Position numbers and translations under genes: made by a program. From Candidatus Brocadia sp. (lineage in GTDB: Bacteria > Planctomycetota > Brocadiia > Brocadiales > Brocadiaceae): DNA of 64,000 nucleotides. Positions 8,730-16,996 of this stretch are shown here, in pieces. Within the stretch, counting starts at the first letter, position 1. Each line of letters starts with the position of its first letter. The notes below the pieces were generated by a model. The model was not told where the DNA came from. It was given only the letters and a program-made list of their open reading frames with translations, and did no database searches. The DNA is taken from contig SOEU01000006.1 of assembly GCA_021646415.1 (NCBI GenBank), positions 1-64,000 of the forward strand, in the 5' to 3' direction.

Positions 8730-9761
8730 CTAACCCTCTAATTTGGCTTTTATCTGTGATATTTTTTCAAGAAGTTCTTTGACATTGTTGAATTTCCATA
8801 CCCATGTATCAGTATTATTATTAAGGTCTTCCATTGTCTTTGCATAACTTGAATCTGCCTGCACCGGTGTATCTTTTTTAGTTAAATCCACTTTTATTGG
8901 AGAAGCAAACGGCGCTGTTCTGGCTGATGTGAGGAGAATTGCGCCTTCTGTTAGAAATACATGGGGTGCCCATCCTGCCGTCTTTGCTCCAGTCGGTGAA
9001 GCAATGAAATTTATTATCGCCTCAATAAGGGCTACTTGGCGTTTTTTTTGCTCCTCAGGGGTAATAGCCAACCGATTTTGTCCATTCTGCAAATACCAGT
9101 AATCATCAGTTCCAATACGGTGCAGATCAGCCCGAATGACGCCACCATAGGTGTTGGAGCGCATAGACTGAGCATATCTGCTGTTCATTGAAGCGGTGTC
9201 ACGAAATGCCGAATGCTGTGTAACTGTCAAATCTTGAGGATTTTCGCTAATTAACCATGCCACATCAAAACAAGATTCTCTTTTTACAGGATCAACACCT
9301 CCGATCGTGGCGCAACACCGGTTGATGTAATCGCTTTCTGCAATATAATTGCCTGCATTGGCGCCACCTTGCGCATCTTTCCATGCGGCAAGAAATCCAC
9401 CAGCGTCAAGGACTGCACATTTTTCAATTGCCGCTCGAACGCTTGGAAAAAGATTGCTTGCGTCGAGCGTGACAGCACTGGCGTCATTATTTCTTGCAGC
9501 CGCACGAATTCCAATTGGTCCTCTATCTGGATGCAAACCTTCGCTTAATGGCAGCATTGCAATTGTTTGGCTCCGGCAAACATCAACAAAATTTTCCAAA
9601 ATATGCCGCCTGACAATTTCTCCACTTATTCCATCATAAGTTACACTGCCAACATCAATACGGCGTGGCTGCATTAAATTACTTCCGTCAGACCCCTCAT
9701 TATTTAAGGCATGAAAACCAAGACCCAAACGATAGGCAAATGAAATGCTCCACAGTTTCAT
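8730..9761 (-). CDS. cas7: CRISPR-associated protein Cas7 (DevR/Cst2-like)
   Basis: 343 residues. The N-terminus MKLWSISFAYRLGLGFHALNNEG followed by VTYDGISGEIVRRHILENFVDV matches the first RAMP strand and the conserved SG-x-hhRR helix of Cas7/DevR proteins. Cas7 forms the helical backbone of Cascade along the crRNA spacer. The start codon overlaps the cas8 stop (ATGA), showing translational coupling. The gene is complete and its length is normal for Cas7 of type I-A/I-B-related systems. Confidence 0.8.
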   Translation of the reverse strand: MKLWSISFAYRLGLGFHALNNEGSDGSNLMQPRRIDVGSVTYDGISGEIVRRHILENFVDVCRSQTIAMLPLSEGLHPDRGPIGIRAAARNNDASAVTLDASNLFPSVRAAIEKCAVLDAGGFLAAWKDAQGGANAGNYIAESDYINRCCATIGGVDPVKRESCFDVAWLISENPQDLTVTQHSAFRDTASMNSRYAQSMRSNTYGGVIRADLHRIGTDDYWYLQNGQNRLAITPEEQKKRQVALIEAIINFIASPTGAKTAGWAPHVFLTEGAILLTSARTAPFASPIKVDLTKKDTPVQADSSYAKTMEDLNNNTDTWVWKFNNVKELLEKISQIKAKLEG

Positions 9762-11203
9762 TGTAATTCCTCCTCTGTATTTGAATTATTAACCTCAGAA
9801 ATATCTCTATCAGGCACATCTACCGTCTCTTTTGCTTTATAAGTACTTTCCTGAATCAGATACATCCTGAACAGATCACGGAAAGTCTCAAAGTCACGTC
9901 CCTCTCCAATGCTTGCCAATAACGCCGAAGGATTGTAGTCTTCGTTTCTGTGAACTGTTCCGATTTGTCCGTGCTCACGATGCCCCTGTTCAAGAAGGAT
10001 TAAAGCCCTTTCCCGGAAGGCTCTTGCGGAAGGTGCAGAACGAAGCATAACGACTTCGTCATACCACGCCTTCCCCTTTTCACCTTCACCAGCTTTGCTC
10101 TGTCGGGCAAAATAGATGGCTGATGCCACGGCTTTTGCAAACTTGCGTACTGCCTCATGATCCCCTTTCCAATCCCCATAGCTCATGCTAAACACCTCCT
10201 TTACATATACCTGTTTTATAAAAATGTGTGAATATCCTTTAGCCTTCATTCGTTCCTGTGATGTAATCATTGACGATAGATGCTTCCCTACCGGTTGCAT
10301 GAGCCAATAAGCCATTGCAAGGGTATCAGAAGCAAATTCTGTAGCCTTATAATCTCTTCCCTTCTTGCTCCACCCCTTGCTCACTAAATTTCTGAAGATG
10401 CGATATACATGAGATGTGAAATCAGCAGTCCCAATTTTATCTATGGCTGTTGATTTTATTGAAATCAGGCCAGAATAGTTGTCGCTTCGCTGACTTCCCA
10501 AGTTAGTGTTAAAAACGACCGCAGATAACTTTTTTTCGTAGCCCTCCGAAAAAAGCGAGGATTTAAGGGACAACAAAGCTAATGCCTGCGAGCAGATGAC
10601 ATTTGGCAATCCAAGCCAGGCACGCAAAGGGCTTACAACTTTGGATAGATCAATCCGTCCTTCAAACACGGGTAAAAATAAAATATTTCCTAAACTTTCC
10701 GTTCTCTTCCTCCCTGCATAGGCGAGCAATCCTTGCCCTAATGGAATGTCAGCTTTGCACTCCGCTTTGGATGTTTGACCCGTTTGCAAGGTTTCGTAAC
10801 TGCAAGCTGATATACCCCTGATTCCAGTCTGTAATGCTGCATCGTATTTCTTTTCTCCTTCTACGGAATAACTCTCGGAAATGATTTGTCCCTTGAATAA
10901 ATATGGTTGCAGGTGGTTACTGCAATACTCATTTGCTTCCGGTCGTCTCTTGCCCCACACTTGTTTAAAGGCAGCCTCATCACGACCGTCCAAATAGGCT
11001 CGTCTCCTTCCAGTTATTTCCCACTCATTCCCCTTATCACAGATTTCTACATCTTCCCGTAGTCCAATATATAAATCAATCGCTCCATAAAGCTGCAACA
11101 CATCAAAAAATAGCAAACCGGTTTTTGGGACAAATAATGTAACCGCTTCTCCTCCAAAGTCCTTCAGCGTTGACGACGCCTTTGACCAGTCAAAAGTCAT
11201 CAT
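9758..11203 (-). CDS. cas8: Putative Cas8 large subunit of Cascade
   Basis: 481 residues from the ATG that overlaps the cas3 stop (ATGA); GGAGG lies 8 bases upstream. An ATG five codons earlier is possible. I recognise no catalytic motif, which is normal for Cas8, a fast-diverging family that recognises the PAM. The call depends mainly on position, between cas3 and cas7 in a coupled operon. The size and the place in the order cas3-cas8-cas7-cas5 are reminiscent of the Myxococcus dev-type (Csx13/DevT) locus. The acidic C-terminal tail (SEVNNSNTEEELQ) is probably disordered. A small subunit could be encoded within its C-terminal helical part. Confidence 0.68.
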   Translation of the reverse strand: MMTFDWSKASSTLKDFGGEAVTLFVPKTGLLFFDVLQLYGAIDLYIGLREDVEICDKGNEWEITGRRRAYLDGRDEAAFKQVWGKRRPEANEYCSNHLQPYLFKGQIISESYSVEGEKKYDAALQTGIRGISACSYETLQTGQTSKAECKADIPLGQGLLAYAGRKRTESLGNILFLPVFEGRIDLSKVVSPLRAWLGLPNVICSQALALLSLKSSLFSEGYEKKLSAVVFNTNLGSQRSDNYSGLISIKSTAIDKIGTADFTSHVYRIFRNLVSKGWSKKGRDYKATEFASDTLAMAYWLMQPVGKHLSSMITSQERMKAKGYSHIFIKQVYVKEVFSMSYGDWKGDHEAVRKFAKAVASAIYFARQSKAGEGEKGKAWYDEVVMLRSAPSARAFRERALILLEQGHREHGQIGTVHRNEDYNPSALLASIGEGRDFETFRDLFRMYLIQESTYKAKETVDVPDRDISEVNNSNTEEELQ

Positions 11204-13608
11204 TGTTCTGTCCTCCACATCTCCAATTCCTCCCCTGCTGCGTCCTCCCTGTCTGCCATTAGAATCGCACGACCAACAAGGGCATAGATGGGGAAGAGGT
11301 CTACATTCGGCAATAACAACGGCACATCTTCCTTTGAAGGCGTTTTCTTGGCTGCTTCAAGGATTTCACCGGATTGATTTAATATTGCTTCAGGGGCGGA
11401 AATGTTTTTTAAGACTGCTTTTATAAAGTCATCTGTTAGCGGATGAGGTTCAAAATGATGCTTTACCAGAGACGGATTCAAAAAGCTTGAATGGTGGCGG
11501 GCTGCTGACAAAGCAACGGAACGGATTAGATATTCGGATGAACCAAGAGAGCCGATCAATAAAACAGAGGCTTTTATCATGGCGTTATATCCAGGCGGTG
11601 TATGCGGAACACCTATAGAATCTCCTGTTTTTGAAGTGCGACCAATAAATTCCGAAATGGGTTCACCCTGAATTTTTGCAGCTTTCTCCTGCCATCTCTT
11701 GTCCGCCTTTCCCAAGTCGTGAAAGCCGGCAGCAAGCATACTCAACATTGCAACGAGATCCATAAGGCTGTCAGCATCTTTATCAGGCTCAAGAAATTGA
11801 AGAATCTTTTTAAGTGTTTTACGATACATGCCATCTTCCGTAAAACGCTGATGAACTTTTTCCATAACACCTGATGTGTGGCCCCAAAGGGTTTGCAGCT
11901 TTCTGCCTTCTTTCTTAAAAGATTCTTCTGATCTTCCTTTCTTTTCCAGCCAGTTGCTGTTCAGAATTGCGTCTTGTATTTCAATTCCATCTTTGGCAAA
12001 GCACAGTCCTTTAGTTCTGTGCAGATAGGCTACAGATGATGGAACAATCAAGATATCACTGGGTCTGACAGAATCTGTCGGTGTGATAATCAATTCCCCA
12101 TCTTCGTTATACTGGACTACAGCGCACTTGCCCGGCGCTTTCTTTATTAACCCCCATGCGCTGCCAAGAGAAATAGAAGATGTCTCAGGGTATTGACCTT
12201 GCATAAGCATGTTTTGCAGGTCTCGCTGCGCCAAGTCGTCTATGTGAACCGAATCGCCCTCTTCGACAGCAACTTCCACAGATAAAATCTCCCTGAATAC
12301 GCTTGCAATCTCGCCGGGTTTCTGCTCTTGTGCGGCACGGTCGAAAAGGTTTAAGGCAAAGGTTGTTTCATTCAGCGATTTTTCTACTGATTCAACAGCT
12401 TTTTTAGAATCGCCGCCCCAAGCTTGATTTATCCATGATTGCTCAGTTGTCCAAGTAAGTAGTTGATCTGCGGGAAGAGATTCTAAAGCGGCCATGACTA
12501 ACGCTAATGGCTTATAAGGCAAGGATAATTTTTCTATTTCCGTTTTAGGCGCCTTTAAAACAATGAATTGTCCCTTGGCTTCACCGTTCCTGAACCATCT
12601 GCCACATCGTCCAGCCCTTTGCACCAGTGTATCCACAGGCGCGGGATCAGAGATGACTAATGGAGCAGAAATATCAAGACCTGCTTCCGCAACCTGATTT
12701 GTCAGTAAAATCCAATCACCATTCAGCGATTCTTTCCCAAAACAAGCATAGGCCTTCTGCTCTGCATCAGCCCTCCATGAACGAGGCATACGGTTGTGGA
12801 GAACGATGATTTTGTCAGCGCTTACATTGGCCTTTATCAATCGGTCATAGGTTTCTTGTAGTCGTTCAACAGTATTAGCAAAGTATATCCGCTTGTCCTG
12901 AGTATTTTTCAATCTATCATCAAGTTGCTGCCAGTCAAGCTTCTTATCCTCACCCTTTCCCTTGTTTTTCAGTTCAAGCATTGAGATAGTCACTTTTCTG
13001 TTTTTTTCTCGGAGTTGCAGCCCTTTATCCTCTGCAACCTCTTCTTCACCCACGATAACCAATTCCAAGCCCAATCGGCCGGAAATGATCTCTGCTACTT
13101 TTTTTGGCAGGGTGGCTGTCAGCACAACGGTTTGCAAACCAAGTTTTTGTCTAAAATCTATAATTGCCAGCAAAATTGACAATGCCTTTTCAGAGATACT
13201 CCAAGCCAAATGAGTTTCATCTAGGATCAGACGCGACATCAGCAATGCCCCTGCTATGGCATGCCCTGCCTTGAGAGGCAGACTGAGCGGCAAGCCGGGG
13301 ACAGCACAGACAACCTGGTCATAGGTTGTTATAACAACTTCTTCACCGAACAACTTGCTTTCTTGAACATCCCCATGATGGATAACGGCTGGTATTTGCT
13401 TACCATTTCGGTTCAGGGTGGAAATCTCTTTTTGAATTCCATTGCCAAGCGACCTTAACGGGACGGCATAAACCATTTTACAAAACCTATCCTGAATATC
13501 TCCCGTGACGGCAAGAGTTTTCCCTAAGCCAGTTGGAGCAACAAGAAGCAGCGACTTACCATCTTTCAATTTGTTAATTACATGCTTCTGAAATTGCGTA
13601 AATTCCAT
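11200..13608 (-). CDS. cas3: CRISPR-associated helicase-nuclease Cas3, helicase-HD order
   Basis: 802 residues. The helicase comes first: APTGLGKT (Walker A, 24-31), LDETH (DExH box), LTATLPKK (motif III) and QRAGRCGRW (motif VI). The HD nuclease is at the C-terminus: GHTSGVMEKVH, AAGFHDLGKADKRW (H630, D631), VPHTPPGYNAM and ARHHSSF supply the metal-binding His/Asp set. Most Cas3 proteins carry the HD domain at the N-terminus; the reversed order is known from type I-G and a few other lineages. Cas3 is recruited by Cascade and degrades the unwound target strand. The stop overlaps the cas8 start. Confidence 0.93.
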   Translation of the reverse strand: MEFTQFQKHVINKLKDGKSLLLVAPTGLGKTLAVTGDIQDRFCKMVYAVPLRSLGNGIQKEISTLNRNGKQIPAVIHHGDVQESKLFGEEVVITTYDQVVCAVPGLPLSLPLKAGHAIAGALLMSRLILDETHLAWSISEKALSILLAIIDFRQKLGLQTVVLTATLPKKVAEIISGRLGLELVIVGEEEVAEDKGLQLREKNRKVTISMLELKNKGKGEDKKLDWQQLDDRLKNTQDKRIYFANTVERLQETYDRLIKANVSADKIIVLHNRMPRSWRADAEQKAYACFGKESLNGDWILLTNQVAEAGLDISAPLVISDPAPVDTLVQRAGRCGRWFRNGEAKGQFIVLKAPKTEIEKLSLPYKPLALVMAALESLPADQLLTWTTEQSWINQAWGGDSKKAVESVEKSLNETTFALNLFDRAAQEQKPGEIASVFREILSVEVAVEEGDSVHIDDLAQRDLQNMLMQGQYPETSSISLGSAWGLIKKAPGKCAVVQYNEDGELIITPTDSVRPSDILIVPSSVAYLHRTKGLCFAKDGIEIQDAILNSNWLEKKGRSEESFKKEGRKLQTLWGHTSGVMEKVHQRFTEDGMYRKTLKKILQFLEPDKDADSLMDLVAMLSMLAAGFHDLGKADKRWQEKAAKIQGEPISEFIGRTSKTGDSIGVPHTPPGYNAMIKASVLLIGSLGSSEYLIRSVALSAARHHSSFLNPSLVKHHFEPHPLTDDFIKAVLKNISAPEAILNQSGEILEAAKKTPSKEDVPLLLPNVDLFPIYALVGRAILMADREDAAGEELEMWRTEQ

Positions 13609-13686
13609 ATCTTATTCCCCCTCGCATCCACCACCCACGGATTCCCGTCCGATTGAATAATGGCATGGTCAATTCCTTATAAAAGT

Positions 13687-13770
13687 GTTCAAGCAGTTTA
13701 AACCGTACAAGCTGTTCAAGCCGAATAAACTGTTTAAACCGTTTAAACGGCTTAAGCGGATTAATCGGTT
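13687..13770. repeat. Mini-repeat family B, left of the S23-type gene
   Basis: Tandem variants of a roughly 12-base unit: TTCAAGCAGTTTAAACCGTA, CAAGCTGTTCAAGCCG, AACTGTTTAAACCG, TTTAAACGGCTTAAGCGG. The stop codon of the neighbouring four-helix-bundle gene (13761-13763) lies inside this block. Confidence 0.8.
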
Positions 13771-14216
13771 TTATCGTTCTTTACATTTATTTTCCTCATC
13801 ATTTCATCTAACGTTTCTTTCATACTCTTTCGCTTTGGCATCTTGTACTTTGAGCCTTTGTAACCGCTACCTTTTAGATGCTCCATAAAGTTGTTAATCA
13901 TTATTGACAGTTTTTTAAAGGCATCGAGTAATCGCTTACATTCATTCTCATCAACATAGCCTTGATCCAAAGCAACGTATATCTGACTGCGGACTTCTCC
14001 GCTTGACCCTTTTGCTATTGACAAAAACTGGATAAGTTCCTGATTGCCTCCTCTTTCGTATCCTTCGGCTATGTTTGACATGACAGAGACCGAGGCACGT
14101 CTTATTTGGCTTCTAAGATCAAAGTCTTTTGAAAAAGAACCATTACTTGTAATTTTGTAAATTTTGTTTGTTAATTCTCTTGCTGCCTTCCACACTTCTA
14201 AATCTTCGAAGTACAT
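13761..14216 (-). CDS. Four-helix-bundle protein, S23 / rRNA-intervening-sequence family
   Basis: 151 residues from [15 protein letters not shown], the classic start of this family; AAAGGAG stands just upstream. An in-frame start 19 codons earlier would translate repeat DNA. Diagnostic segments are [47 protein letters not shown] and a helical C-terminus. Relatives occur in 23S rRNA intervening sequences and as free-standing genes; the crystal structures are pentameric four-helix bundles, and the function is unknown. It sits between cas3 and the nucleotidyltransferase pair, bracketed by family B mini-repeats that overlap its stop codon. The C-terminal tail is basic ([12 protein letters not shown]). 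Confidence 0.9.
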   Translation of the reverse strand: MYFEDLEVWKAARELTNKIYKITSNGSFSKDFDLRSQIRRASVSVMSNIAEGYERGGNQELIQFLSIAKGSSGEVRSQIYVALDQGYVDENECKRLLDAFKKLSIMINNFMEHLKGSGYKGSKYKMPKRKSMKETLDEMMRKINVKNDKTD

Positions 14217-14236
14217 GGTTATCTCCTTTATAAAAA

Positions 14237-14296
14237 AACTGTTCAGGCAGATTAAGCCGTTTAAACAGTTCAAGCTGATTAAGCGGTTTAAGCCGT
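14237..14296. repeat. Mini-repeat family B, right of the S23-type gene
   Basis: AAACTGTTCAGGCAGATTAA, GCCGTTTAAACAGTTCAAGC, TGATTAAGCGGTTTAAGCCG: the same unit as at 13687-13770, on the upstream side of the gene. Confidence 0.8.
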
Positions 14297-14307
14297 GAAT
14301 AAAATGG

Positions 14308-14530
14308 TCAAAGCCTATACAACGCTAATTTTTTCATAACCGTTTTATAGACTTTGCTTGGGCTAAGTTTTGTTGTATCAATTCTAATATCTGCGGGTAT
14401 CTTCCTGAATTCTTTGAATAACTTTCTTACGAACTCGTATTTATCCCGGTAATTTTTGCTAAACAACCACTCGCCGCCTTGCTCGTCTTTCTTTTTCTTC
14501 TGAATCCTTTCATAGACTCTTTTACCGTAT
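14308..14530 (-). pseudogene. Remnant of a C-terminal coding region, unidentified
   Basis: An open minus-strand frame of about 73 codons without a start codon, closed upstream by a TAA at 14531-14533. It reads RVYERIQKKKKDEQG, then GGEWLFSKNYRDKYEFVRKL, then IDTTKLSPSKVYKTVMKK before the stop at 14308. The amino acid pattern is protein-like, so this looks like the 3' part of a decayed gene. I do not recognise the family. Confidence 0.5.
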
Positions 14531-14616
14531 TACCTTTTGTGTAAATATTCCATATACAAAAACATACTTTGAATTACATAAAAGGGTATCATATTTCAAC
14601 GACCTTTTCGCTATTG

Positions 14617-14784
14617 CTAAAAGATCCAAAATAATCCAAATTCATTATCCTTGGTCGCCTGGAGACATAGGCCAAGCGGGCCAGACATGAAGTCATGCCA
14701 TTTGCCCGTGTGTCGAAAGTAGGCGAGGCTGTAGTCGTCTCCTCCAATTCTTCCAAATATGCCTGAAGGCCATCCCCTTTTAGT
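14617..14784 (-). pseudogene. Remnant of a small conserved protein, unidentified
   Basis: An open minus-strand frame of 56 codons without a start, closed upstream by TAA at 14785-14787. It reads GWPSGIFGRIGGDDYSLAYF then RHTGKWHDFMSGPLGLCLQA and stops at 14617. The GGDDYSLAYFRHTGKW segment looks like real, constrained coding sequence. Another frame break must lie upstream. I cannot name the family. Confidence 0.5.
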
Positions 14785-14846
14785 TTACAGTTATCTTTAG
14801 CCCACCCCCCTTTTATCCTTGCTTCAACGCTGTCTCTGCAGAATTA

Positions 14847-14875
14847 TCCTGTTTATCCTGTGCATCCCTGTTCCC
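14847..14875. repeat. Mini-repeat family A unit
   Basis: TTATCCTGTTTATCCTGTGC followed by ATCCCTGTT, downstream of the nucleotidyltransferase gene. Confidence 0.75.
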
Positions 14876-14922
14876 AATTACGTCGTTTAAAAAATTCACT
14901 CGTATTTGTAACACTAGCTACC

Positions 14923-15486
14923 TTATTCCTCCAACCGCCTTAATACTGCATCCCAGATTTCACGAGTGCCCAATCTGTCTGCCCATTGGGTGACGTAGTC
15001 TCTGTCGATGATGTCACCTGATATTTTGAGGATTCCGGTAATATCTCTCAGGTGTTTTTCAGAAGCACCTTCTTTATACAATTCCATCTTCTTTATGATA
15101 ACGTCTTCCGGGGATGAGAAGTTTGCCTGGTATGTTTCAGCTGGATAGATGCGATGTATCCGTTTAAACCGGCACTCGTCAAATGGTGTATTTTTCTTTA
15201 TGATTACATCTATCTTAAAACCTGATACCGGATGTATTATGTTGAACTGTCCTTTACAACGAATTGCATTCCTTATCATTTCTTCACTAATATAGAATTC
15301 CTGAATAGGAAAGGCATTGAGCAAGCCGGGAATATGTTCTTCTTTTATATCTGCTATAATGTCAATGTCATTCGTTAATCGTGACTCTCCATATGCCATA
15401 GCAGCGACAGACCCGGTTACCAGATAAGGAATCCGAAGTCGTTCAAGGATTTCAACAATCTTTTGTAGCAGTTCAAACGGCCCCAT
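14923..15486 (-). CDS. Nucleotidyltransferase (AbiEii / MNT-like)
   Basis: 187 residues from MGPFELLQKIVEILER; AGGAGG stands about 9 bases upstream of the ATG at 15486. The nucleotidyltransferase core is visible: VTGSVAAMAYGESRLTNDID (GS...DxD, the metal site), with a third acidic position in FKIDVIIKK. The C-terminal half is helical. Families of this type include toxin-like enzymes of toxin-antitoxin or abortive-infection modules and housekeeping-like orphans. The start overlaps the stop of a small upstream gene by 14 bases, giving a two-gene module between cas6 and cas3. Substrate and role are unknown. Confidence 0.8.
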   Translation of the reverse strand: MGPFELLQKIVEILERLRIPYLVTGSVAAMAYGESRLTNDIDIIADIKEEHIPGLLNAFPIQEFYISEEMIRNAIRCKGQFNIIHPVSGFKIDVIIKKNTPFDECRFKRIHRIYPAETYQANFSSPEDVIIKKMELYKEGASEKHLRDITGILKISGDIIDRDYVTQWADRLGTREIWDAVLRRLEE

Positions 15487-15706
15487 GCGTAAGCCTCCTG
15501 GCCACTTCCTGGGCAAGTCTTTTGGCATCCCATTCAGGATGAGTTTTTTTCAGGTAAGTCATGAGCATATTACGCGCTGATATCCACATGTTAAAACCAA
15601 TGCGGATCCTTTCTGCCGGTGTTTTGTGGCATAGCACTTCCGCCATAGCATCGTCCACAACTTCAATCTGCCCTTTATCCAGTCTCATAATATCTAACCC
15701 GAACAT
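15473..15706 (-). CDS. Small partner protein of the nucleotidyltransferase
   Basis: 77 residues from MFGLDIMRLDKGQ; an ATG eight codons upstream is also possible. The C-terminal half, AERIRIGFNMWISARNMLMT followed by THPEWDAKRLAQEVARRL, matches a small helical family often found directly upstream of such nucleotidyltransferases (typical pattern HP-W-hhhEVARRhhHG). It overlaps the downstream gene by 14 bases, so the two are translationally coupled. I infer an antitoxin-like or adaptor role from the gene pairing only. Confidence 0.75.
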   Translation of the reverse strand: MFGLDIMRLDKGQIEVVDDAMAEVLCHKTPAERIRIGFNMWISARNMLMTYLKKTHPEWDAKRLAQEVARRLTHGAV

Positions 15707-15862
15707 GTCGGAAGAGATTATCAATACCATGAACTTTTATCGTCTTATAATAAATCAACTTTCCGGCATTTAAAAAAAATACGAACTTCTATGAATTGGC
15801 TTGGAAGTCTTGTATTATTTGACAACAATTCTGACTCCCATTCATTATCATTCCTACCCCGC

Positions 15863-16894
15863 CTATCTCTGTTTCAAAGATGCAAGATATTGCGTCTCTA
15901 CAAATTTATCCTGCCTATCCTGTCCATCCCTGTTCATTTCCACATATCCGCATCCCATGCTGTTGTTTTGCCCAAAGCCGCACTCAAGGCCGATCCTGAT
16001 CAATTCTTCCGCCCCCGTTACGGTGAACGGCTGCAGTGTTCCTTTTATGTTAACGGGCTTTTTGCTGCCGTCTGATCCCTTTTTAAATATAGTAAACTGC
16101 TTCACAGACTTTCCATTGATTGTGTGAAAATCAAATTTCAGAGGTTCGCCACCAAAAAGCTTACCATGAAGGGTCTCGTATTTGTGCAAAAGATTCTGAT
16201 TGAGGAATTCTGCATACCCTTCGTCCCCTGGGAATAAGAAGATGTCCTGCCGGCCGGGCGGCATGGGCTTTTTGATGAAGATGGGAGATTCAAGCGGTTT
16301 CAGTAAGATTTCGGATTTTGGATTTTGGATTTCGGAATTAAAAGCAACAGGATCCGGAAGGGTTTCTATTCTATAAATTGTTATTTTTTGTCGTCCCAGG
16401 GTTATTTCATTCCCTTCCCGGAATATGCCATCTATGAGGTGTTGAATGAATTTATCAACCGGCGATGCGATCTGAAAGGAGAAGGTGAAGGGATGGGTTT
16501 GAGAAGCTTTGAATGAAAAGCCAGTAGATATGGTTAAACTGTTTGGTGGTTGCTTAACGCCCAGAGTGATACCAAGGGATTTTGACCACCCCCTATCCCC
16601 CTCCTTCGCAAGGCGGGGAGATTCTTCCATGTTATATTGGTTAGCTACATTATTTGAATGGTTTGTGTTATTTAAACGGATTATTTTGATCGGGCCGTCG
16701 AATATTATGCCGGAAAAGACAAAGAGCTTGAACCGCTTGTCTTTTTTGTAAATAAAACCCTGCTGGTGAAGCCATTGGGCATAGTCGGGATTTGACCTGG
16801 ACAGGAAACCATAGATGATGGCCTGGATCTGGTGCTGGTAGTTGAAGACGATGACACCGGATCTATCTGCCGAGAGGGTTATTCTTATTCTCAT
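15863..16894 (-). CDS. cas6: CRISPR crRNA-processing endonuclease Cas6, with in-frame repeat insertions
   Basis: 343 residues. Cas6 features: MRIRITLSADRSGVIVFNYQ (first RAMP strand), YAQWLHQQGF, RFKLFVFSG, ASPVDKFIQHLIDGI and the glycine-rich loop GLECGFGQNNSMGCGYVEM near the C-terminus. Cas6 cuts the array transcript in each repeat to leave the 8-base handle. It is longer than most Cas6 proteins because three stretches are translated mini-repeats: residues around 90-102 (EESPRLAKEGDRGWSK, family D), around 185-196 (NSEIQNPKSEILL, family C) and the C-terminal tail after GYVEM (NRDGQDRQDKF, family A). The frame is kept in all three. It is the first cas gene on the strand, upstream of the passenger genes. 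Confidence 0.88.
   Translation of the reverse strand: MRIRITLSADRSGVIVFNYQHQIQAIIYGFLSRSNPDYAQWLHQQGFIYKKDKRFKLFVFSGIIFDGPIKIIRLNNTNHSNNVANQYNMEESPRLAKEGDRGWSKSLGITLGVKQPPNSLTISTGFSFKASQTHPFTFSFQIASPVDKFIQHLIDGIFREGNEITLGRQKITIYRIETLPDPVAFNSEIQNPKSEILLKPLESPIFIKKPMPPGRQDIFLFPGDEGYAEFLNQNLLHKYETLHGKLFGGEPLKFDFHTINGKSVKQFTIFKKGSDGSKKPVNIKGTLQPFTVTGAEELIRIGLECGFGQNNSMGCGYVEMNRDGQDRQDKFVETQYLASLKQR
15904..15937. repeat. Mini-repeat family A inside the cas6 3' end
   Basis: TTATCCTGCCTATCCTGTCC then ATCCCTGTTC; on the minus strand it encodes MNRDGQDRQDK just after the Cas6 glycine-rich loop. Confidence 0.85.
16306..16340. repeat. Mini-repeat family C inside cas6
   Basis: GATTTCGGATTTTGGATTTT then GGATTTCGGA; it encodes SEIQNPKSEI on the minus strand. 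A second copy lies upstream of cas6 at 16967-16996. Confidence 0.8.
16587..16630. repeat. Mini-repeat family D inside cas6
   Basis: CACCCCCTATCCCCCTCCTT then CGCAAGGCGGGGAG; it encodes SPRLAKEGDRGW on the minus strand. A related unit lies at 7752-7788. Confidence 0.75.
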
Positions 16895-16966
16895 TTTTGT
16901 GGTCTTTCCACAATTTTATTGGCAAATAACCATTGAGGTACAGAGGCACGGAATAATTGATGTGTT

Positions 16967-16996
16967 CATTTCGGATTGCGGATTTTGGATTTTATA
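16967..16996. repeat. Mini-repeat family C upstream of cas6
   Basis: CATTTCGGATTGCGGATTTT then GGATTTTATAG, in the divergent gap between cas6 and eno (16895-17213). Apart from this unit and the eno promoter I see nothing in that gap. Confidence 0.7.

Noticed and set aside
11200-13608. Type I-G assignment from the Cas3 domain order
   Set aside because: A separate Cas6 is present and Cas5 is not fused to Cas6; subtype left open.
14617-14784. A structured RNA suggested by the GC-rich, self-complementary look of this stretch
   Set aside because: The minus strand reads as protein-like sequence with conserved-looking aromatic and glycine residues; a gene remnant explains it better.
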